A stretch of DNA of 64,000 nucleotides from Myxococcales bacterium (lineage in GTDB: Bacteria > Myxococcota_A > Polyangia > Nannocystales > Nannocystaceae), in contig JACKDV010000001.1 in the NCBI GenBank assembly GCA_020633315.1, forward strand, positions 620,001 to 684,000, in the 5' to 3' direction. The position numbers were made by a program, and so were the translations under genes. The notes below the pieces were generated by a model that worked only from the letters and a program-made list of their open reading frames with translations, had not been told where the DNA came from and did no database searches. Positions 25,097 through 36,409 of the stretch are shown in pieces. The number at the start of each line of letters is the position of its first letter. The first letter of the stretch is position 1.

Positions 25097-26065
25097 ATGC
25101 CGTCCGCGGAGCACCAGTCCCTCGTCCGTCTCCTCACCGAGGTGAGGGGCGCGCTCGCGGTGGCGCTGTCGCTGGTGGGCATCGAGATCCCGGCGGAGCT
25201 CGAGCTGCGTCCCGGGCCCGAGGCGGTCCGCGACGGGACCAGCGATCTGCTGCCCGACGGCACCCTGGTGGCACACTGGAGCGACGGCGAGGCCGAGGAG
25301 GCCTTCGTGCTCGACGTGCAGCTCCGCAAGGATCCGAGCAAGCCCACCAACTGGGTGGTCTATGTCTCGATCACGCGGCGGCGGCTACGGTGCCCCACCA
25401 GCCTGGTGGTGGTGACGCCCTTCGAGGGGGTCGAGAGCTGGGCGGCCGGTCCCATCGAGATCGGTCGCGGGCACTCGCTGGTCCCGATCGTGATCGGTCC
25501 GAGCTCGATTCCCCATGATGTCTCGCTCGAGCGGGCCCGAGAGATTCCGATGCTGGCCACCCTCGCCGTGGTCGCGCATGGTCGGGGTCCGCACGCCGAG
25601 CAGGTGGGTCGCGTCGCGATCGACACCATCCGTGCCATGGTCGCTGGCGAGGACCAAGAGGCCGGCTATCATGCCGATGTCGTGTATGCGTTCCTCGACG
25701 AGGACGTACGACGCACGTTGGAGGAAGAGATGAATGTACGAGTCGAAGGGCCTCCCTACAGCAGCTACCTGCGCCAGCTCGAGGCCCAAGGTCACATGAA
25801 GGGGCTGGCCGAAGGGCGGATGGCGGGACGGGAAGAGGGCTTGGCCGAGGGGCGAGAAGAGGGCTTGGCCGAGGGTCTGGCCGAGGGGCGGATGGAAGGG
25901 CGGGCGCAGATGCTCCTGGCGCTGGCGGCACGTCGTGGGCTTCGGATGACGGCGCGGCAGCGGTCTCGTGTGCGTTCGTGTGCCGACGAGGCGCTCCTCA
26001 TGCGCTGGTTCGACCGTACGATCACGGCAACCTCGGCCACCGAGATCTTCTCTCGCTCCCAGTGA
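25097..26065 (+). CDS. Rpn-like PD-(D/E)XK nuclease/transposase-family protein
   Basis: About 322 residues, resembling the Rpn/PDDEXK transposase-like families common in myxobacteria and cyanobacteria. The nuclease core is suggested by DGTLVAHWSDGEAEEAFVLD followed by VQLRKDPSKP, where the usual E-x-Q/K is DVQ. The C-terminus has a charged repeat block (EGRMAGREEGLAEGREEGLA, repeating EG units, about 235-265), typical of this family. The ATG at 25097 is chosen; the frame is open to 24950, but across the hairpin it is not protein-like. Such proteins are usually solitary and mobile in evolution, so transfer is likely. Confidence 0.7.
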   Translation: MPSAEHQSLVRLLTEVRGALAVALSLVGIEIPAELELRPGPEAVRDGTSDLLPDGTLVAHWSDGEAEEAFVLDVQLRKDPSKPTNWVVYVSITRRRLRCPTSLVVVTPFEGVESWAAGPIEIGRGHSLVPIVIGPSSIPHDVSLERAREIPMLATLAVVAHGRGPHAEQVGRVAIDTIRAMVAGEDQEAGYHADVVYAFLDEDVRRTLEEEMNVRVEGPPYSSYLRQLEAQGHMKGLAEGRMAGREEGLAEGREEGLAEGLAEGRMEGRAQMLLALAARRGLRMTARQRSRVRSCADEALLMRWFDRTITATSATEIFSRSQ

Positions 26066-26232
26066 TGGTTGGCGACGCTCGAGCCGGGCACGGACGCCCG
26101 GGTCAGAGAGGCTCACGTTCGAGGAGTGGCAAGCTCGTTGGCAGGGCCGGGGGCACCTCGATTGACGCCGGCCACGTCTAGACCATCCGCTGCACCGAAA
26201 TCTCGCGACTTCGGGACCGGCGTGGTCGTTGC

Positions 26233-26991
26233 ATGATGGTCCTCGCGATGCCGAGAACGAGAGCTTGGGTGCTCCTGCTCGCGCTGGTGCCGGCCTGTAG
26301 CGATCGCTCCACCATGGACGACGCGGCGGCGGGAGGGACGGACGACGACGGAGCCACGGACGGATCGGCGGATGACACCACCGAGGCCCCGGCCTGCGAG
26401 TGGGAGCCCGCACCGATCCCCGTGCCCTTCGACGAGGCCCCCGCGCCCGAGTGCCAGTACCTCGTGTCCGAAGGCGAGATCGCCCCGGTCACCATCCGCA
26501 TCGTCAACGAAGGCGACGAGGTGCTGTACCTGACCGGTCCTGGTAGCTGCATCCGCACCCACTTCGCGCTCCGAGACGCCGACGATCGGCCCTTCCCCGC
26601 ACCGGAGTGCGTGTCGGCGTGCGAGGACGCGCTCGAGGGGAATTGCGGCTGTCTGGCCAACTGCCCGCTCGTCGGCACGATCGCCCTGCACCCGGGCGGC
26701 GCCTTCGAGGCCCCGTGGGACGGCTACACCGTCTCGACGCAGGAGGCCTCGCCCGAGTGTGCCGGCGACTGTGCCGGGGAGTGTGGGCTGCGGGGGCCGC
26801 CCACCGCTGGTCCCATGTCGGTGCTGCTGGCGGTGGCGAGCACCCTCGATTGCGGCGACGACTGCGACTGCGAGCCCAACGCAGAGGGGTACTGCATCGT
26901 GCCCGGGTATCCCGAGGCCTTCCCCTCGATCGTGGAGCGCACCGTTGCGTGGCCCACACCCTGTCCGGTGGTCGAGCTGACGCTGCCCTAG
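26233..26991 (+). CDS. Cys-rich predicted lipoprotein
   Basis: A 252-residue lipoprotein. The signal ends in LALVPAC, after which comes an acidic Asp/Thr/Gly linker (AAAGGTDDDGATDGSADDTT) typical of myxobacterial surface lipoproteins. The mature domain has about 18 Cys, many paired (CVSACEDALEGNCGC, CAGDCAGECG, CGDDCDCEP), implying a disulfide-rich extracellular fold. The start may be the ATG at 26233, 26236 or 26248; the last gives the most compact signal peptide. No family recognised. Confidence 0.75.
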   Translation: MMVLAMPRTRAWVLLLALVPACSDRSTMDDAAAGGTDDDGATDGSADDTTEAPACEWEPAPIPVPFDEAPAPECQYLVSEGEIAPVTIRIVNEGDEVLYLTGPGSCIRTHFALRDADDRPFPAPECVSACEDALEGNCGCLANCPLVGTIALHPGGAFEAPWDGYTVSTQEASPECAGDCAGECGLRGPPTAGPMSVLLAVASTLDCGDDCDCEPNAEGYCIVPGYPEAFPSIVERTVAWPTPCPVVELTLP

Positions 26992-27028
26992 CGACCCCGT
27001 CGCCACGCCGGGTCGGCTCCCTCGCCCT

Positions 27029-28345
27029 TCAGCCCTCGGCGCCGCCCTTGCCGGTCAGCGCGGCGATCCGAGCATCGAGGGCCTCGACCTGTTGCTGGGC
27101 GTCACCGGGATCGACGTTGGGATCCGCGGTGGCGATCACCAGGAAGCTCCGCATCACCGAGCGGGCGCGCAGGAGATCGTCGATGTCTCCCGACAGCTCG
27201 TGCTGCTTCTCCAGGCCCAGCGCGATGTTGTAGAGCAGCAGCGGCCGCTCCGAGAGGTCGTACGCCTCCGACCACCGATCCACCGCTTCCTGGAACGACC
27301 CCTTGCGATAGGCGAGCTTGCCGGCCTCGTAGAGCTGCTCGGCCCGATCGACCCCCTCGGGCTCGCCCGGCGGCTCCTGGTCGCCCTCGCGAGCGTAGAG
27401 CCCGAGCCCCAGTCCCGCCGCGAGCAGCCCGGTCGCCAGTCCCAGCGCTCGTCCCCGCCGGGGGGGCGGGGCGACCAGGCGCTCGAGCTCCGCGAGCAGC
27501 TCGTCCATCGAGTCCCAGCGCCGCGCCGGGTCGCGGGCCAGCCCCCGCAGCAGGACCCGCCGCAGCCGCATCGGCACCGCAGTGCCGCGAGGTGCCGGCC
27601 GGACGTGCTCGGCGACCATCGCGGTCATCAGCGCGGCGATGGACTCCCCCCGAAACGGCCGCTCGGAGTAGACCGCCTCGTAGAGCGACACGCAGAAGCC
27701 GAATTGATCGCTGCGAGCATCGGTCTCGCGCCCCTCCATCTGCTCCAGGGGCATGTACGCGGGAGTGCCCAGCACCGTGCCGGTGACGGTCAGCCGGGGA
27801 TCGGCCCCCAGCTCGTCGAGGTTGGGCTCTCCGTCGGTCTCCGCCTCGCTCGAGCCCTCGCCGGCGCCCTCGCCACGACGCCGCGCGAGCCCGAAGTCGA
27901 GCACCCGCACGCGTCCCTTGTCGTCGACGATCGCATTGCCCGGCTTGAAGTCGCGATGCACCAGGCCCTCGGCATGCGCGGCCGCCAGCCCCAGGCCCGC
28001 CTGGCGGTAGACCTCCACGCACGCCCGCCAGCTCGGCCGAGGGTCCCGCTCCACCCACTCCCACAGCGTCTGGCCGCGGACCAGCTCCATCGCCACGAAG
28101 ACCTCGCCCTCGGCCTCGCCCACCTCGTACACCTGCACCACGTTGGGGTGCGAGAGCTTGGCGAGCGCCTGGGCCTCTCGCAGCAGGCGCTGACGGTGAC
28201 CCTGGCTCACGTGGCGCAGCAGCACCTTGATCGCGACCGGGCGGTCGAGCGCATCGTCGATGGCCTCGTAGACCCGCCCCATGCCGCCGCGACCCAGGAT
28301 GCCCACGACGCGGTAGCGCCCGATGCGGGCCCGATCGTTGCCCAT
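27029..28345 (-). CDS. Serine/threonine kinase with C-terminal TPR-like domain
   Basis: About 438 residues from the ATG at 28345. The kinase domain begins at once (IGRYRVVGILGRGGMGRVYE), with VAIKVLLRH for the catalytic Lys, HRDFKPGN for the catalytic loop and DFGLARRR for the metal site. A transmembrane helix follows at about 320-340 (LGLATGLLAAGLGLGLYA), then a TPR-like domain (EQLYEAGKLAYRKGSFQEAV). The frame is open up to 28552, which would overlap the amidotransferase gene by 56 bp and include a heptad repeat (28333-28416), so the start is uncertain. It is the last gene of the lipA operon. Its substrates are unknown. Confidence 0.8.
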   Translation of the reverse strand: MGNDRARIGRYRVVGILGRGGMGRVYEAIDDALDRPVAIKVLLRHVSQGHRQRLLREAQALAKLSHPNVVQVYEVGEAEGEVFVAMELVRGQTLWEWVERDPRPSWRACVEVYRQAGLGLAAAHAEGLVHRDFKPGNAIVDDKGRVRVLDFGLARRRGEGAGEGSSEAETDGEPNLDELGADPRLTVTGTVLGTPAYMPLEQMEGRETDARSDQFGFCVSLYEAVYSERPFRGESIAALMTAMVAEHVRPAPRGTAVPMRLRRVLLRGLARDPARRWDSMDELLAELERLVAPPPRRGRALGLATGLLAAGLGLGLYAREGDQEPPGEPEGVDRAEQLYEAGKLAYRKGSFQEAVDRWSEAYDLSERPLLLYNIALGLEKQHELSGDIDDLLRARSVMRSFLVIATADPNVDPGDAQQQVEALDARIAALTGKGGAEG

Positions 28346-28416
28346 CCGCGCCCGATCGTTGCCCGTCGGCAGGCGATCGTTGCCCGTCCGCGCCCGATCG
28401 TTGCCTCGCGCGCAAT
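28333..28416. repeat. Four 21-bp tandem repeats at the start of the kinase gene
   Basis: GATCGTTGCC recurs at 28333, 28354, 28375 and 28396, exactly 21 bp apart. Read in the kinase frame (minus strand) it gives a heptapeptide array, GNDRART, GNDRLPT, GNDRARM, GNDRARI. It lies at, or just upstream of, the kinase start. It could be coding (a short N-terminal array) or a repeat in the intergenic space. Confidence 0.8.
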
Positions 28417-28496
28417 GCGAAATCCCCTCGACGCCCTCCCAGTCCAGGTCAATCCCACGAATTCGTCGCCCCGCACGGACGTCCCGAGGCCGATTC

Positions 28497-29291
28497 CTAC
28501 GCCTCCGCTCCGTCCACCCGCTTCCCGCCTCGGAACACCGCGAGCTCTCCAATCCCCATCGGCTGCCACGCCTCGTCGCTCAGCGGCACGGTCGCGACCA
28601 GGTGGACCCGCTGCTCGTCGTCGGAGCTCGGCCGTCCTCGGATCCCGCCCAGCTGCACCGGGCAGTCCCGGTGGAGGATGTGCAGTCCCGGTCGATCGGG
28701 CTCGGCATCGTCCTCCTTGGACCGGCGATGCGAGTGGACGAACAGCGCGTCGGTGTCCGTGTACAGGAAGTTCGCCGGACCCATCGCCCGCAGCTCCTCG
28801 GCGAATTCGGCCACGACCTCGCTGCGCTCGCGCAGGCTGGGCATCCCCGAGCGTCGCCAGCGTGGCTCGAGCCGCGCGAGCAGGGCACAAAAGGCGTGCT
28901 CGGAGTCGGTCTCCCCCAGCGGGCGGAACGAGCCCAGCTCCATCGCGCGGGCCCCGGGCAGGCTGCCGTTGTGGGCGAAGACGTGGCTGCGCCCGCCCAG
29001 CTCGCGCGAGAAGGGGTGGGTGTTCTCGAACACGGTGCGGCCACAGGTGGCCCGGCGGATGTGCGAGATGACGATCGTGCTCTCGATGTCGGCGTCGGCG
29101 ATGAAGCGGGCCATCGCGCTGTTGCCCGCGGGGCAGGGCTCCTTGATCACCAGCGCATCGTGCTCGCGCACGAACGCGGTGCCCCACCCGTCATGGTTGG
29201 GCTTGTTGCGGTCGCCGTGCCGCGCCAGCTCCTCGAACGACAGGCTGAACGAGGTGGGACGGCGCGCGCAGATCGCCAGCAGCTCGCACAT
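28497..29291 (-). CDS. Class II glutamine amidotransferase
   Basis: A 264-residue Ntn-type glutamine amidotransferase (YafJ/EgtC-like). The start MCELLAI puts the catalytic Cys at position 2, exposed after Met removal. Other family pieces are NHDGWGTAF, SHIRRATCG, FAHNGS and GETDSEHAFC. It hydrolyses glutamine to feed ammonia to an acceptor; the acceptor is unknown, and a free-standing domain of this kind may also act as an amidohydrolase. It lies 3 bp after lipA and before the kinase gene in the same direction. Confidence 0.88.
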   Translation of the reverse strand: MCELLAICARRPTSFSLSFEELARHGDRNKPNHDGWGTAFVREHDALVIKEPCPAGNSAMARFIADADIESTIVISHIRRATCGRTVFENTHPFSRELGGRSHVFAHNGSLPGARAMELGSFRPLGETDSEHAFCALLARLEPRWRRSGMPSLRERSEVVAEFAEELRAMGPANFLYTDTDALFVHSHRRSKEDDAEPDRPGLHILHRDCPVQLGGIRGRPSSDDEQRVHLVATVPLSDEAWQPMGIGELAVFRGGKRVDGAEA

Positions 29292-29294
29292 CGA

Positions 29295-30260
<966 letters not shown>

Positions 30261-30316
30261 GGACCATTGCGTAGCACGGTCCGGACCGCGCCGCCGAGCC
30301 GAGTCTCTCGGACCAA

Positions 30317-31255
30317 CTAGAGGTGCATGCTCGCGCGGGCGTCGATGCTGCCCTGGGCCTTCTCGAGCGCGGCGAGCAGCGCATCGTCGCCGGCGTCGGG
30401 CATCCGCACGTCGAGGGTGACGTACAGGTCGCCCGGCTCGCGGCCGGGGATCTGCACGCCCTTGCCGCGCAGGCGCAGCTTCTGGCCGTTCTGGGCCCCC
30501 TTGGGGAGCTTGAGGGTGACGGGGCCCCAGGGGGTGGGCACGTTCTCGATGGGGCCGCCGCGGTAGGCCTCGTAGGCGGTGACGGGCAGCCGCAGGTGCA
30601 GGTGCTGGCCGTCGCGGCGCAGGTGATCGTGGGGCTTGACCCGAATCGTGAGGATCACGTCGCCGTTGGGCTGGCCGGGGCCGCCCTGACCGCGCAGCCG
30701 CAGCTTGCCGCCATCGGGCACGCCCTGCGGGACCTTCACCTCGAGGGTCTTGCCCTTGCCGCCCAGGTCCACCCGCAGCGGCACCGTGACCCCGTGCAGC
30801 GCGTCCATCAGGGACACCGAGATGTCGCCGGTGACGTCGGCCCCCCGGTGCACCACCTGTCGGCGCGCGCCGCTGGGACCGCCCCCGCCGCGGAACAGGG
30901 CCGAGAGCAGATCCTCGAAGCTGGTGGCTCGGGCCTCGCCGAAGTCGTGGAAGACCCCGTCGCCGCCGAAGCCCCCGGGAAAGCCGCCCGCGCGGGCCTG
31001 CCGATAGGCTCGGGCCTTCTCGGCGTCGAAGCCCTGAGTGAGGCTCATCTCGCCGAACTCGTCGTAGAGCTTGCGCTTGTCGGCGTCGCCCAGCACCTCG
31101 TACGCGGTGGACACGTCCTTGAAGCGCTCCTCGGCCTCGGCATCGCCGGGGTTTCGGTCGGGGTGGAACTGGCGAGTGAGCTTGCGGTACGCCTTCTTGA
31201 TCTCGTCCGCGCTCGCCGATCGCTCGACCCCCAGGCTTTGGTACAGGTCCTTCAC
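30317..31255 (-). CDS. DnaJ-like co-chaperone (CbpA type)
   Basis: About 312 residues. An N-terminal J domain (KDLYQSLGVERSASADEIKK, HPD in TRQFHPDRNPG) is followed by a Gly/Phe-rich linker (GGFPGGFGGDGVFHDF) and two beta-barrel substrate domains (GVPDGGKLRLRGQGG, GAQNGQKLRLRGKG). The zinc-finger of canonical DnaJ is missing, so it is a type II (CbpA/DnaJ-B) J protein that stimulates DnaK and binds unfolded proteins. The GTG at 31255 is preferred; an upstream ATG at 31300 would add 15 residues. It is divergent from the radical SAM gene with about 100 bp between. Confidence 0.9.
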   Translation of the reverse strand: MKDLYQSLGVERSASADEIKKAYRKLTRQFHPDRNPGDAEAEERFKDVSTAYEVLGDADKRKLYDEFGEMSLTQGFDAEKARAYRQARAGGFPGGFGGDGVFHDFGEARATSFEDLLSALFRGGGGPSGARRQVVHRGADVTGDISVSLMDALHGVTVPLRVDLGGKGKTLEVKVPQGVPDGGKLRLRGQGGPGQPNGDVILTIRVKPHDHLRRDGQHLHLRLPVTAYEAYRGGPIENVPTPWGPVTLKLPKGAQNGQKLRLRGKGVQIPGREPGDLYVTLDVRMPDAGDDALLAALEKAQGSIDARASMHL

Positions 31256-31358
31256 GCGGGTGGCATGGTAAGTCGGCGCGAGGCTCGCGCAAGGTCGCAT
31301 TCTCCGCAAGCTTCCCCCGCGTTGGCTTTTGTGGCACAGCGACCCCTCCGAGGACGCG

Positions 31359-34301
<2,943 letters not shown>

Positions 34302-34323
34302 GCTCGACCGGGCTCGGGGCTCG

Positions 34324-36018
34324 CTAGCCGATCCCGCTGGCCACGGCCGTGGGGGCGGGGAGGGTCCGCAGGGGGGCGGCCGGGTGGTGCTCGGGGATCC
34401 AGGCGTCGAGCCAGGCGCACAGCGGATCGATGCCTGCCCCCGCGCTGCGGAACGCGATGTGGCCATCGGGGCGGATCAGGTACAGCCCCGGTCCGTGCAC
34501 GCCGTAGCGCTGGTGCACGGCGCCCTCGGGGTCGTGCACCCAAGCCTCGGGATCGAGACCGGGGCTGGGTGAGGACCCCACCACCAGCGGGCGGATCCAC
34601 GGGGAGTCCACGCACGCGGCCTGCATGCGTGCGAGCAGGCGCTCGGGGTCGACGGCCTCCTCGCCCCGGCCGCACAGCCCCAGCAGCCACCAGTGGGTGC
34701 CGCTCATGCGGGGCAGCAGGCGGCCCTCGGGGAGCGGGCTGCCCGGGGCTCGATCGCCCGCGTGGGGACCGGCTCGGAAGCGGCGGTCGGCTCCGTCGAG
34801 GTGCTCGGCCACCGCCGGGCTGCGACGGTAGCGGATGCCGATCTGCGAGGCGAAGGTGAACATCCGCGAGGTCTGGGTCCGGGTCACGTGGGGGATCACC
34901 AGCGGCGCGACGGCATTGCGCAGCCGGGCCGCGACGGGGTTGGTGGTGCTGATGAGCGAGAACAGCCGGTCGGTGAAGGTCAGCAGCCTGCGGCCCACCG
35001 GCAGGCGCTCGGCCTCGTAGCTGCTGAGCAGCGCGGGGCGGGCCTCGCCGCGCAGCACCATCGCCAGCTTCCACGCGAGGTTGTAGGCGTCCTGGATCCC
35101 GGTGTTCATGCCCTGGCCGCCGGCGGGGCTGTGGATGTGGGCCGCGTCGCCGGCGAGGAACACCCGCCCTACCTGATAGTGGTCCACGCCGCGGTGGTGC
35201 AGGCGGAAGCGCGACAGCCAGGTGGGGTCGTGCAGCCGGAAGTCGGCGCGGTGGGACAGCGCCGTGGCCCGCTCCTGCAGCTCCTCGAGGGTGAGCTCGT
35301 CGTCCCGCTCGGCACGATAGCCCGTGGCCAGCACGCGCACCCGCCCGCCCGGCAAGGGGAACAGCACCAGCACGCCGCTCCGGCTCATGAACACGTCGAG
35401 CTCGTCGAGCGCCACGCCCGGGGCGTCCACGTCCACGTCGCCGAGGATGAACTCGGTCTCGTAGGCGTCGCCGCGGAAGGGCACGGCCAGGCGGTGGCGC
35501 ACCGTGCTGTGGGCTCCGTCGGCCCCGATCACGTAGCGCACCCGCAGCTCCTCGCTTCGACCCTCGCGCTCGAGGCCCACGGTCACGCCGTCGTCGTCCT
35601 GGCGCAGGGTCTGCAGCCGCACCGGGCGCTCCACCTCCACGCCCCGCTGTCGAAGGTGCTCCTCGAGCACGCGCTCGGTCTCCACCTGCGACACGAACAG
35701 CAAGAAGGGAAACGGGGTGTGATCCACGTCGAGCTGGCCCAGCGGATAGCGGGCGATGGCGCGCCCCTCCACGTGGAAATTCATGCCGCCCGTGCGATGG
35801 CCGCGGGCCACGAGCCGGGAGGCGAGGCCCATCTTGTCGAGCAGCTCCAGGGTGCGGGCCTGCACTCCCAGGGCGCGGCTCTTGTCGGAGCGCTCGGGGG
35901 CGGCGTCGATGATGCGGGCTCGGATGCCGCGCTCGGCGAGCTGAGCCGCCGCCATCAGCCCGGTCGGACCGGCGCCGACGACGAGGACCTCGGGATCGCT
36001 GCGAAGGAAGGCGTTCAT
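34324..36018 (-). CDS. FAD-dependent aromatic-ring monooxygenase
   Basis: A 564-residue class A flavin monooxygenase (PheA/TfdB/MhpA-like), which adds one oxygen to an aromatic ring using NAD(P)H. The FAD dinucleotide fold starts at VLVVGAGPTGLMAA (GxGxxG), the second FAD motif is FLAGDAAHIHSPAGGQGMN followed by TGIQDAYNLAWKLA, and a DG motif (VIGADGAHSTVRH) lies between. The C-terminus is the thioredoxin-like fold of phenol hydroxylases. The ATG at 36018 has AGAGGA upstream. It stands alone, with no aromatic-degradation neighbours, so the substrate is open; secondary metabolite tailoring is possible. Confidence 0.9.
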   Translation of the reverse strand: MNAFLRSDPEVLVVGAGPTGLMAAAQLAERGIRARIIDAAPERSDKSRALGVQARTLELLDKMGLASRLVARGHRTGGMNFHVEGRAIARYPLGQLDVDHTPFPFLLFVSQVETERVLEEHLRQRGVEVERPVRLQTLRQDDDGVTVGLEREGRSEELRVRYVIGADGAHSTVRHRLAVPFRGDAYETEFILGDVDVDAPGVALDELDVFMSRSGVLVLFPLPGGRVRVLATGYRAERDDELTLEELQERATALSHRADFRLHDPTWLSRFRLHHRGVDHYQVGRVFLAGDAAHIHSPAGGQGMNTGIQDAYNLAWKLAMVLRGEARPALLSSYEAERLPVGRRLLTFTDRLFSLISTTNPVAARLRNAVAPLVIPHVTRTQTSRMFTFASQIGIRYRRSPAVAEHLDGADRRFRAGPHAGDRAPGSPLPEGRLLPRMSGTHWWLLGLCGRGEEAVDPERLLARMQAACVDSPWIRPLVVGSSPSPGLDPEAWVHDPEGAVHQRYGVHGPGLYLIRPDGHIAFRSAGAGIDPLCAWLDAWIPEHHPAAPLRTLPAPTAVASGIG

Positions 36019-36409
36019 CGTCTCGTTCCTCTCGCCTCCCAGCCAGTGCAGACCCCGTGCCAGCCCGCGGCCACGGGAAACCGCGGGGTTGCTCGCGGCC
36101 GGCCGAGGGGGTCGATCGGGATCCCGACAGGGGGTGTCGAGGGCCCCGGCGCTCACCCGGCCGGGGACTCGACGGACCGATGGGGCGCGTGGCCGTAGTG
36201 CTTGGGGCGCCGATCCAGCCGCACGTGCTTCGCGTCGCCAAGCTACCCTCATCGGGAAGCAGGCCGAGCATTCCTGGTGGTCGACGCGGTGGCTCCTCGC
36301 ACGCTGCCGGTTGGCGCAAGGGCGTTCGACTCGGGCCGCGGTATCAGGATCTCGATCCCCGTCGGCCGTATCGAGTCGGTACCACCGTCGACGTCGGACG
36401 GGCTCGGCC
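36019..36409. other. Intergenic region without a recognisable gene
   Basis: A 391-bp gap between the start of the monooxygenase gene and the stop of the dehydrogenase/hydratase gene. It presumably holds the monooxygenase promoter. Short open frames exist on the plus strand (36057-36413, 36202-36420) but their codon use is not protein-like. Confidence 0.5.
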
